From positions 1-32,531 of the forward strand of contig CAMCME010000014.1 in the NCBI GenBank assembly GCA_945875925.1: a DNA stretch of 32,531 nt, read 5' to 3'. Origin of the DNA: Rickettsia typhi. Lineage in GTDB: Bacteria; Pseudomonadota; Alphaproteobacteria; Rickettsiales; UBA1997. Both the position numbers and the translations under genes were made by a program. Positions 26,005 through 32,531 of this stretch are shown in pieces; within the stretch, counting starts at the first letter, position 1; the number at the start of each line of letters is the position of its first letter. Below the pieces are notes generated by a model. That model saw only the letters and a program-made list of their open reading frames with translations. It was not told the origin of the DNA and did not search any database.

Positions 26005-26537
26005 TACATCATCCTTTTTAAAACATCATTTTCAGGTGCTTCAAAGAGGCGATGTTTAAGAGCGCCAAGAATATGAAGAAGCACTAAACCAAGCAAGCTG
26101 TAAGCTGCAATCTCATGTGTCTCAGCGAAAAGTTCAGCCATTTCCATATCTCTTTGAACCAGAGTTGGCATTTCAATTGAAAAAAGATGTACCGGAAAGC
26201 CAAAAGAATTCGACATTAAATACCCAGAAAGAGGCACCAGCAGCATTAAGAAATAAAGACCGAAGTGACCCAAGTGAGCCGCAATTTTTTCAAATTTAGC
26301 GATTGTATCAGGAAGTTTTGGAGCTGGTTTGATAAAGCGATTAATGATGCGCAGCAAAACCAAAATTAAAGCCAAAACTCCAAGAGATTTGTGAAGGCTG
26401 TAAATTTCCATTCTGTTTGGAGCTTCTTTCGACAAGAATTCCGTCATGTAAATTCCCAAACCAAGAAGTGTGAAGATGATCAAAACCATCAACCAATGTA
26501 ATGTACGGGAAGAAAGAGCGTATTTTTGAGGAGTCAT
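26004..26537 (-). CDS. Cytochrome b561 family protein
   Basis: A 177-aa four-helix membrane protein with heme-ligand histidines in the expected helices: LHWLMVL (helix 1), [11 protein letters not shown] (helix 2) and, near the C-terminus, [22 protein letters not shown]. The family carries electrons between quinones and periplasmic acceptors, or serves superoxide oxidation (CybB). The partner here is unknown. It is coupled to hisF by a one-base overlap, an unlikely functional pair. Confidence 0.9.
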   Translation of the reverse strand: MTPQKYALSSRTLHWLMVLIIFTLLGLGIYMTEFLSKEAPNRMEIYSLHKSLGVLALILVLLRIINRFIKPAPKLPDTIAKFEKIAAHLGHFGLYFLMLLVPLSGYLMSNSFGFPVHLFSIEMPTLVQRDMEMAELFAETHEIAAYSLLGLVLLHILGALKHRLFEAPENDVLKRMM

Positions 26538-26591
26538 GGGGGAATTTAATTCTAATTTTTATGATAATTTAGATCGTGAATCACCAGTCTC

Positions 26592-26685
26592 AATTGCCGT
26601 TGGCAATTTATCTACCCTATTTTGCAAAGAGGGCTTTCGATTAAAAAGCCTTTTTTGAAAAAGTAGTTGGACCACCGCAAGGTGG
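26592..26685. other. Three consecutive hairpins in the infB/cytochrome b561 gap
   Basis: The 179-base gap holds three stems: AATTGCC/GGCAATT (26592-26608, 3-base loop), GGCTTT/AAAGCC (26632-26650) followed on the plus strand by six T's, and CCACC-GCAA-GGTGG (26672-26685, GNRA-type loop on plus). The middle one has terminator form on the plus strand and a weaker tail on the minus strand. They may end the infB transcript, but no single stem is convincing for the minus strand. Confidence 0.45.
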
Positions 26686-26716
26686 GACGGAGAATTTGCT
26701 TACAAGAAGCTCGTTG

Positions 26717-29269
26717 CTACAAACTTCTTTTCTGCTCAACAATTTCATAACATTCAAGAATATCTTTTTCTTTAATGTCTTCATAATTTTCAAAAGCAAT
26801 ACCGCATTCAAAGCCAGCTTTCACTTCTTTCACATCATCTTTAAAGCGTTTCAAAGTTTTCAAAATGCCGTCATAAATTACAATATTTTCGCGTAACAAT
26901 CTGACCTTCGCATTTCTCTTAATAACGCCGTCAGTAACAGTTGAACCGCCAATTTTACCAACTCCAGAAACTTTAAATACTTGTCTAATTTCAGCTTGTC
27001 CCAAATATTCTTCATTTTTAGTTGGCTCTAACATTCCTGAAAGAAGAAGTTTCAAGTCATCAACCACATTATAAATGATTGAGTAATAACGAACATCAAT
27101 ACCTTTTAATCTGGCTAATTCTTTAGCAGAAACATTGGCTCTAACATTGAACCCGATAATGATTGCAGTTGAAACAGCTGCCAAACCAATATCAGTTTCA
27201 GTGATTCCACCAGTTGCAGAATGGATAACTTTAATTGCAACTTCGTCAGTATTTAATTTCAAAATACTGCCTTGAAGAGCTTCTACAGAACCATTCACAT
27301 CACCTTTAATAATGATGTTCAAATATTTCAAACCACCTTTTCCAGATTCTTTGAAAACATCAGAGAAACTTCTAGCTGAATTTTTAAGAGCTTTTTCAGT
27401 TTTTTCTTTTCTTGAACGGTAAGAAATAATTTCGCGAGCTTGTCTTTCTTCATCAACTTCCACAAATCTGTCACCAGCATTTGGAGCATTGTCCAAACCC
27501 AGAACTTCAACCGGCATTGACGGAGTAACAACTTTAATATTTTTACCTTTGTCATCTAACATCTTTCTAACTTTACCGTAAGAAGTACCAACTACGATTA
27601 GATCACCAACATCAAGAGTTCCGCTTTGCACTAAAAGAGTTGCAACCACACCTTTTGATGGATCAATTCTAGATTCAATAACCACACCGCTTGATTTACC
27701 TTCGTAAGCAGCTTTTAAATCAAGAATTTCGGTTTGTAGCAAAATAGCTTCTTCAAGCTTATCCAAGTTCATTCTATTTTTGGCTGAAACTGGAATGAAC
27801 ATTACCTCACCACCCAAATCTTCAGAGATAATTTCGTGAGCCAAAAGTTCGTGTTTCACGCGTTCTGGGTCAGCACCAGGTTTGTCGATTTTATTCACCG
27901 CAACAATGATTGGAACGCCAGCCGCTTTCGCATGGTTAATCGCTTCCACAGTTTGGGCTTTCACACCGTCATCAGCTGCAACCACCAAAATTACAATATC
28001 CGTAACATTAGCACCGCGAGAACGCATTTCTGTGAATGCTTCGTGACCAGGAGTATCAAGGAAAGTTATATATTTACCGCAATTGGTTTTAATGCGTGAT
28101 GCACCAATATGCTGAGTAATTCCACCATGTTCGCCGCTAACCACATTGGTTGAACGAATTGCATCTAGAAGTGAAGTTTTACCGTGATCCACATGCCCCA
28201 TGATTGTAACAATCGGCGCTCTTGGTAATTTCACTACGCTTGGATCTTCATCTTCTAAAACATTTTCTACATCAGAATGAGAAACTCTTTTTACTGTGTG
28301 GCCAAATTCTACGATCAAAAGTTCAGCTGTATCGGCATCAATAACTTGGTTACTTGTAGCAACCATACCCATGGTGAATAATTTTTTTACCAAGTCATTC
28401 GCCTTTTCTGACATACGATCTGACAAGTCAGAAACGCTGATAAATTCTGGCAAAATAACTTCGCGCGAAACTTTTTTATATTCTTTTTGAGATTGTTCTA
28501 ATTGCTGCTGCTTAAGTTTATGTCTTTTTCTTTTTCTAGAAAAATCAGAACCATCACTATCTTCATCAATAATGTAAGTAAATTTTCTTGAATTTGATCT
28601 TTCTTCTTTATAGCTAGGTTTACCTTTTTTGGCAAATGGATCTTCTTTCTCAACAGCTGCTGTAGCTGGGCTAACAAATTTTTTCTGCTTAGATTTTTTA
28701 TCTCCCTCAACTCTTTCTTTTTCTAATTTTTCTAGCTCTTGCTTTTTTCTATCGCCAACAATTTTTTCTCTTTCTTCTTTTTCACGATTTGTGATTGCAA
28801 CACTTTGTTTAATTTTATTTCTTACATCGAAGCTATCTAACTGAAAACCTTGAGGTTTTTCTTTAACAACAGCAACCGCCACTGGCTCTATAACCTCTAA
28901 AACTTCCTCTATTTTTACATCTTCATTTTTAACTTCTTCAGCAGCTTGATTTTTTTCAACTTCGCGTTTTTCTTCGTCGCGTTGTTTTTCTTTCACAACA
29001 TTTTTTAAAATCTTGTGGCTGTTAAGCTCTTCGCCATTTGAATCTGTAGAATTTGATGCAGCTCTAAATCTGGCTTCAAGCTCTTTATTATTTAGAGCAT
29101 TATCATCACTTCTACCATCTTTCTTTCTGCCTTTGATGGTTACTTGAACAGATGAACTACTGATTCTTTTGTTCTCAACATTCTTCAATACTAAGGTTTG
29201 TGTATGGGTAGAAGCTGGTTTCAGCTTTAATGTTAAGGTAGAGCGAGTTGTACTTTTAGTCTCTGTCAT
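26717..29269 (-). CDS. infB: Translation initiation factor IF-2
   Basis: IF-2 is the GTPase that brings fMet-tRNA to the 30S subunit. The start was placed at the Met that begins [16 protein letters not shown], the usual alphaproteobacterial IF-2 opening, giving 850 aa. An in-frame ATG at 29305 would add 12 residues. The N-terminal 300 or so residues are charged and of low complexity (Lys/Glu-rich). Then come the IF2_N segment [14 protein letters not shown] and the G domain with [20 protein letters not shown] and SAK. Domains II and III and the C-terminal fMet-binding domain follow, with GYxxxF-like [14 protein letters not shown]. It is downstream of nusA with a possible own promoter. Confidence 0.95.
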   Translation of the reverse strand: MTETKSTTRSTLTLKLKPASTHTQTLVLKNVENKRISSSSVQVTIKGRKKDGRSDDNALNNKELEARFRAASNSTDSNGEELNSHKILKNVVKEKQRDEEKREVEKNQAAEEVKNEDVKIEEVLEVIEPVAVAVVKEKPQGFQLDSFDVRNKIKQSVAITNREKEEREKIVGDRKKQELEKLEKERVEGDKKSKQKKFVSPATAAVEKEDPFAKKGKPSYKEERSNSRKFTYIIDEDSDGSDFSRKRKRHKLKQQQLEQSQKEYKKVSREVILPEFISVSDLSDRMSEKANDLVKKLFTMGMVATSNQVIDADTAELLIVEFGHTVKRVSHSDVENVLEDEDPSVVKLPRAPIVTIMGHVDHGKTSLLDAIRSTNVVSGEHGGITQHIGASRIKTNCGKYITFLDTPGHEAFTEMRSRGANVTDIVILVVAADDGVKAQTVEAINHAKAAGVPIIVAVNKIDKPGADPERVKHELLAHEIISEDLGGEVMFIPVSAKNRMNLDKLEEAILLQTEILDLKAAYEGKSSGVVIESRIDPSKGVVATLLVQSGTLDVGDLIVVGTSYGKVRKMLDDKGKNIKVVTPSMPVEVLGLDNAPNAGDRFVEVDEERQAREIISYRSRKEKTEKALKNSARSFSDVFKESGKGGLKYLNIIIKGDVNGSVEALQGSILKLNTDEVAIKVIHSATGGITETDIGLAAVSTAIIIGFNVRANVSAKELARLKGIDVRYYSIIYNVVDDLKLLLSGMLEPTKNEEYLGQAEIRQVFKVSGVGKIGGSTVTDGVIKRNAKVRLLRENIVIYDGILKTLKRFKDDVKEVKAGFECGIAFENYEDIKEKDILECYEIVEQKRSL

Positions 29270-29355
29270 TTGATATTTGCTCGTGTTTAAATGTGATGCC
29301 AACATAAAATCAATTAGAAGTTATGTTTGCATATCTAGCTAATTCGTTGCTAATT

Positions 29356-29364
29356 ATTATATCA
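29356..29364 (-). promoter_or_regulatory. Extended -10 element, candidate infB promoter
   Basis: The minus strand reads TGATATAAT, a perfect extended -10 (TGnTATAAT), in the nusA-infB gap. A weak -35 (TTCAAG, 29379-29384) lies 17 bases upstream. Transcription would start near 29349, about 80 bases before the preferred infB start. The site suggests infB can be transcribed apart from nusA. Confidence 0.5.
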
Positions 29365-29382
29365 CACTAACAACGAAACTTG

Positions 29383-29404
29383 AAAAAACCCTAGGCGGTT
29401 TTTT
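29383..29404 (-). terminator. Weak hairpin with T-tract at the nusA stop codon
   Basis: AAAAAACC (29383-29390) and GGTTTTTT (29397-29404) flank CTAGGC. On the minus strand the stem covers the last nusA codons and its TAG and is followed by T's. With only two GC pairs it could at most attenuate read-through into infB. Confidence 0.3.
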
Positions 29405-30680
29405 GTAAATATTCTTCAGCTCTTCTTCTGATTTCTTTAGCGATATCTTCATCAAATCCTTCGATTGATTGGATTTCAGAAATTTCAGCTTGCGCCAAAT
29501 CTTCAACTGATAAGAAACCTTCAGATGCAAGTAAGTTGGCAATCATGTCTTCTACATCCAGAGTTTCAACGAATAACTTAGAAGCCTGATTAAATTCAGC
29601 AGTTCTTCTAACTGATTCTTGCTCGTCAGTCATCACATCGATTTTGTAACCAACCATTTTAGAAGCTAGTTTAACATTTTGTCCACCGCGTCCAATAGCA
29701 AGGCTAAGTTGATCTTCAGCAACAACCACTTCGATTAAACCATTTTCTTCATCAACTACTACTTTACTAACTTTTGCTGGAGTCAATGAACTCACAACCA
29801 ATTCCGCAATATTTGGCGACCATTTCATGATGTCGATTTTTTCGCCGCGTAATTCTGAACTTACAGATTGAACGCGTGAACCACGAATACCAATGAATGA
29901 ACCAATAATATCAATATCATCTCTTCTAGAATAAATCGCAATTTTAGCGCGAGATCCTGGATCACGAGCAACTGCTTTAACTTCAATATTTCCATCATAA
30001 AGCTCAGGAACTTCTTGTTCAAAAAGTTTTACCAAGAATTGAGGATGAGTACGAGATAAGAAAATTTGCGCACCATGTGGTTCTTTTCTAACATCTTCAA
30101 CATATACTCTCATGCGATCACCAACACGGAAATTTTCTCTTGGAATTAAACCGCTTTCGTGGATTACAGCTTCATAGCCGTCAACTTCCATAACGATATT
30201 TTTAAGACCAACTTTTTTAACTGAAGCGCTGACGATTTCGCCAATGCGTTCTTTAAATTCGTTATATTCTTTATTCTTTTCAGCTTCTTTAACTCTTTTG
30301 ATAATTTCGTTACGAGCAACTTGTGCAACAACTCGATTTAAATCGATTGGAGGAAGTTCTTGAACAACAAAACCGCCAACTTCAGAGTTTTTATCTTCTT
30401 GTTTAGCATGTTTCAAAGTGATGTGAGTTCTAACATCAAAACCTTCAATTGAATCATCAACCACAACTTCCAAATTATTAAATAATTTGATTTGACCAGA
30501 TTTCTTATCAATTTTGCATTCAATAGCTAAGTGATGACCGTATTTTTTCTTAGCGGCAAGTTTAATGCCTTCTTCCATAGCTCCTACTACTTCTTGAGGA
30601 GTGATACCTTTTTCGTGAGCGATATTTTCAGCAACAAGCAAAATTTCTTTATTGCCCATTACAGTCAGATTACTTGCCAT
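29391..30680 (-). CDS. nusA: Transcription termination/antitermination factor NusA
   Basis: NusA binds RNA polymerase and modulates pausing, termination and antitermination. The 429-aa protein shows the N-terminal polymerase-binding domain (1-125, starting with EILLVAENIAHEKGI), the S1 domain (about 130-200), KH1 with FIGIRGSRVQSV, KH2 with AIGRGGQNVKLAS, and one C-terminal helix-hairpin-helix region (about 375-425). It is shorter than E. coli NusA (495 aa), with one acidic/HhH repeat instead of two. The start is the ATG at 30680; M8 (30659) is possible. RimP, the usual upstream neighbour, is not adjacent, and ylxR is missing between nusA and infB. Confidence 0.95.
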   Translation of the reverse strand: MASNLTVMGNKEILLVAENIAHEKGITPQEVVGAMEEGIKLAAKKKYGHHLAIECKIDKKSGQIKLFNNLEVVVDDSIEGFDVRTHITLKHAKQEDKNSEVGGFVVQELPPIDLNRVVAQVARNEIIKRVKEAEKNKEYNEFKERIGEIVSASVKKVGLKNIVMEVDGYEAVIHESGLIPRENFRVGDRMRVYVEDVRKEPHGAQIFLSRTHPQFLVKLFEQEVPELYDGNIEVKAVARDPGSRAKIAIYSRRDDIDIIGSFIGIRGSRVQSVSSELRGEKIDIMKWSPNIAELVVSSLTPAKVSKVVVDEENGLIEVVVAEDQLSLAIGRGGQNVKLASKMVGYKIDVMTDEQESVRRTAEFNQASKLFVETLDVEDMIANLLASEGFLSVEDLAQAEISEIQSIEGFDEDIAKEIRRRAEEYLQKTA

Positions 30681-30722
30681 ATTTGGTTTAGTTAAGGTTT
30701 AAATTACTATTTTAAATTGATG

Positions 30723-30754
30723 ATGCCGTTTTGAAGTGTAGAAGAACACGGCAT
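30723..30754. other. Leader hairpin upstream of nusA
   Basis: ATGCCGT (30723-30729) and ACGGCAT (30748-30754) form a perfect 7-bp stem with an 18-base loop in the presumed nusA 5' leader. No T-tract follows on either strand, so it is not a normal terminator. It might take part in control of nusA translation or transcript stability. Confidence 0.35.
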
Positions 30755-30777
30755 TGAAAAAACGGTGAGATTTGACA

Positions 30778-30805
30778 ATATTATTTAGCGAAAGTTTTAA
30801 ATCAA
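30778..30805 (-). promoter_or_regulatory. Candidate sigma-70 promoter for nusA-infB
   Basis: On the minus strand TTGATT (30800-30805) and TAATAT (30778-30783) are 16 bases apart. The site lies between the lapA stop and nusA and would give a leader of about 90 bases that includes the hairpin at 30723-30754. Confidence 0.35.
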
Positions 30806-30819
30806 CAATTGATTAGTAG

Positions 30820-31110
30820 CTACTTACTCACTTTCTTTTCTAATTTTTTCAGCTTGCGGAGATCTTGAAAATTGTTAATTGATTTATTGATCATTTTTTC
30901 TGAAAAAGCCAAAAAGCCAAACAACATTCCAAATAAAAAGAAGAAAATCATAACCAGAAATATTCTGGTTTCGATGTTATATGACAAAGGACTTAGGTGA
31001 ATTGTAATTATTTCGCGATTATTAACCATGAATATTACCAAGACCACCAAGACTACAGAAGCGAGTACTGTTTTGATGATGCGGATGATTGATTTTATTA
31101 GATTTAGCAT
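30820..31110 (-). CDS. LapA-domain (DUF1049) inner-membrane protein
   Basis: A 96-aa protein with two membrane helices (about 14-29 and 50-70), the short loop NNREIITIHLSPLSY between them, and a Lys-rich C-terminal coiled segment (LRKLKKLEKKVSK). The helix-loop-helix with the Asn-Arg and a Pro in the loop and GMLFGFLAF in helix 2 fits the LapA/DUF1049 family. In E. coli LapA works with LapB in LPS assembly control; whether that holds here is unknown. No lapB is beside it. Confidence 0.78.
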   Translation of the reverse strand: MLNLIKSIIRIIKTVLASVVLVVLVIFMVNNREIITIHLSPLSYNIETRIFLVMIFFFLFGMLFGFLAFSEKMINKSINNFQDLRKLKKLEKKVSK

Positions 31111-31158
31111 ATGTAAGATTGTTGTTTGAGGATTTATATTTGGTTAGCTGAAATTCTT

Positions 31159-31262
31159 TGTCATCTCGAGCGTAAGCGAGAGATCTAATGAGGCTTTACA
31201 TAACAAACTCATGAGATCTCTCGCTTACGCTCGAAATTAAAGTGATTTTGCTCGAGATGACA
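31159..31262. repeat. Inverted pair of TGTCATCTCGAGCGTAAGCGAGAGATCT elements, right copy interrupted
   Basis: The left element is 31159-31186 and the right element occupies 31214-31262. The AGATCT ends face each other across 27 bases and the TGTCATC ends face out. The right copy matches the left except for 21 extra bases: GCTCGA (31229-31234) is repeated at 31250-31255 with 15 AT-rich bases between. It lies between lapA and the 3' end of aroE, only three bases from the aroE stop. Confidence 0.82.
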
Positions 31263-31265
31263 TTT

Positions 31266-32135
31266 TTAATTTTGCGACCAGCTTACTGCATTTTGCAACA
31301 ACTCTTGATCAGCTTCTGGTTTTCTTTTGAACCAAGCTTCAAAACCAATCATCGCTTGATAAACCAACATACCAATTCCAGTTACAATTCTATTACCGTT
31401 TTTTTCTGCGTTTTTCAGAAGATCCGTCATCAAAGGTTTATAAACAATATCATAAACAATCGCTGATTTTTTTAGGTTTTTTAAATCAATCTCCAAAGTA
31501 TCTTGGCCGAGCATTCCCAGTGAAGTTGAATTTACTAAAAAATCACATTTATTTAGATTTTTTTCAAATTCTTTCATTGGCAAAAAGCTAATTTCGCAAG
31601 CAACTTCTTTTGAAAAATTAGAGAAATTTTTTATTACTTCGGAAGCGCGATCTTCACTGCGATTAGTGATAAAAATTTCTTTCGCGCCAGATTTCATAAT
31701 TGCATAAATTAATGCTCTAGAAGCTCCACCAGCGCCAATTAAAAATGCCAATTTATTTTTTAAATCAAAATCTGGAAAAGAGTTTTTTAGATTATTTAAA
31801 AATCCTTCAGCGTCAGAATTATGTCCGAAAAGTTTTTTATCTGGCGTTATAATTACAGTATTTACCGCGCCCGTAAGCTGCGCCGTTTTGCTTTTAAAAT
31901 CACAAATTTTGAAGATTTCTTCTTTATGAGGCAAAGTTACATTGAAGCCCGCGAAATCCACATCAATTAAAGATTGAATAGATTGTTGAAGTTCGCCTTT
32001 TGGCACTTGAATCGGAATATAAATTCCGTCGATATTATATTTATCTAATAAAAAATTATGAATTTTTGGCGATAAAGAATGAGCGATTGGATCGCCAATT
32101 ACCCCTGCTTTAAGAGGTTTTGGAGGAATAGACAT
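31266..32135 (-). CDS. aroE: Shikimate dehydrogenase
   Basis: Reduces 3-dehydroshikimate to shikimate with NADPH in the aromatic amino acid pathway. The 289-aa protein has the substrate-binding GDPIAHSLSPKIHN, FNVTLPHKEEIF with the catalytic Lys, GHNSDAEGF with the catalytic Asp (Ser replaces the common Thr), the nucleotide-binding LIGAGGASRAL and the C-terminal GIGMLVYQAMIGFEAWF. Start and length are typical. It begins 18 bases after the virD4 stop, so a housekeeping gene appears to be read through from a secretion gene. A repeat pair abuts its 3' end. Confidence 0.95.
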   Translation of the reverse strand: MSIPPKPLKAGVIGDPIAHSLSPKIHNFLLDKYNIDGIYIPIQVPKGELQQSIQSLIDVDFAGFNVTLPHKEEIFKICDFKSKTAQLTGAVNTVIITPDKKLFGHNSDAEGFLNNLKNSFPDFDLKNKLAFLIGAGGASRALIYAIMKSGAKEIFITNRSEDRASEVIKNFSNFSKEVACEISFLPMKEFEKNLNKCDFLVNSTSLGMLGQDTLEIDLKNLKKSAIVYDIVYKPLMTDLLKNAEKNGNRIVTGIGMLVYQAMIGFEAWFKRKPEADQELLQNAVSWSQN

Positions 32136-32153
32136 TGTTAATTAAAATTGAAA

Positions 32154-32531
32154 TTAATTACCTGCAATTACATCAGATTTATCATCTTTTTTGGCATCTC
32201 CTCCACCAGCATCACCCTTAGTTTTATATTCAGGCATATATGGTTTTTGATGAGGGATTTCAATTTTTTTAAGCAATCTGCTAGTGAAAAACTTGGTCTT
32301 AAAGTAGAAGATTTTTTTGCAGCGAATTGCAGGTTGAGATTCGATAAGAACAATTTGTTCATCTCTAGGAAGCTGAATAACTTCTTGCGGAAGAAGCAAG
32401 GCGCGCTGAGTTTCAGAGACATGCAGCGAACGAGCTCCCGGATTCAAATCTAGATATTTCGGTTTGTTATAAGAAATTGCAGTTGCGGTTTTATTACCCA
32501 GAAGTTGTGAAATCAAATTCGCAGTTTCCAC
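32154..32531 (-). CDS. virD4: Type IV secretion coupling protein VirD4/TraG, C-terminal end
   Basis: The open frame runs off the right edge, and 125 or so C-terminal residues are visible. Sequence typical of the VirD4 end: TANLISQLLGNKT, then ALLLPQEVIQLPRDEQIVLI, then PAIRCKKIFYFKTKFFTSRL, closely like rickettsial VirD4. The last 30 residues (GDAGGGDAKKDDKSD) form a flexible Gly/Asp/Lys tail. VirD4 is the ATPase that passes substrates to the T4SS channel; the Walker motifs lie outside the window. The neighbouring vir genes would be expected to the right. Confidence 0.88.
   Translation of the reverse strand: METANLISQLLGNKTATAISYNKPKYLDLNPGARSLHVSETQRALLLPQEVIQLPRDEQIVLIESQPAIRCKKIFYFKTKFFTSRLLKKIEIPHQKPYMPEYKTKGDAGGGDAKKDDKSDVIAGN

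Noticed and set aside
27836..28099. An 87-aa plus-strand open frame in the infB G-domain
   Set aside because: Antisense to the most conserved part of infB, so a shadow.
1..32531. CRISPR array, prophage or integrated element
   Set aside because: No regularly spaced direct repeats, phage structural genes, integrase or transposase are visible. The repeats found are palindromic and dispersed.

Overview
The window is an AT-rich (roughly one-third GC by eye), gene-dense bacterial chromosome segment with no rRNA, tRNA, CRISPR array or transposase that I can see. The gene content points to an alphaproteobacterium of the Rickettsiales or a close relative. The evidence is the C-terminus of a VirD4/TraG type IV secretion coupling protein at the right edge, a TIGR02186-type protein next to a TauE/SafE permease (an alphaproteobacterial pairing), and GC-rich palindromic repeats in gaps and even inside an open frame, as described for Rickettsia. 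Unlike Rickettsia proper, it keeps genes for arginine (argB), histidine (hisF), biotin (bioD), shikimate (aroE), purine (purN) and cysteine synthesis. This suggests a less reduced, perhaps extracellular or facultatively associated member. The taxonomic call is inference.

Layout. (1) 1-723: the 3' part of a glycosyltransferase, closed by a strong bidirectional hairpin terminator. (2) 854-7781, minus strand: a run transcribed right to left, GT4 glycosyltransferase, four tandem paralogous two-cysteine lipoproteins, purN, def, a type II secretion F/PilC protein, bioD and argB. (3) 7888-14575, plus strand: a tightly packed run of ygfZ, TauE/SafE permease, TIGR02186 protein, UspA, murJ, Fe-S RNA methyltransferase and a cysteine synthase family enzyme. 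(4) 14736-17167: oligoendopeptidase F overlapping a small methyltransferase. (5) 17363-23595: two tandem paralogous membrane proteins resembling GT-C glycosyltransferases, apolipoprotein N-acyltransferase and an XRE regulator. (6) 23610-25230: a divergent pair of related methyltransferase-like genes. (7) 25249-32531, minus strand: virD4 (end only), aroE, lapA, nusA, infB, cytochrome b561 and hisF.

How the genes fit together. Several encode envelope functions: lipid II flipping (MurJ), lipoprotein N-acylation (Lnt), sugar transfer (GT4 and GT-C-like proteins) and a cluster of four lipoproteins that would be Lnt substrates. The plus-strand block 7888-14575 mixes sulfur and Fe-S functions with peptidoglycan flipping. 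Transcription and translation factors (nusA, infB) sit downstream of the T4SS gene, without the ylxR gene often found between them and without rimP directly upstream.

Most notable: the tandem array of four small lipoproteins sharing a duplicated Gly-Trp/Cys motif with two cysteines 41-45 residues apart, which I cannot assign to a known family. Second is a set of dispersed palindromic elements that share GTCAYC and GATC-like ends, usually occur as inverted pairs between genes, and once lie in frame within a coding region.
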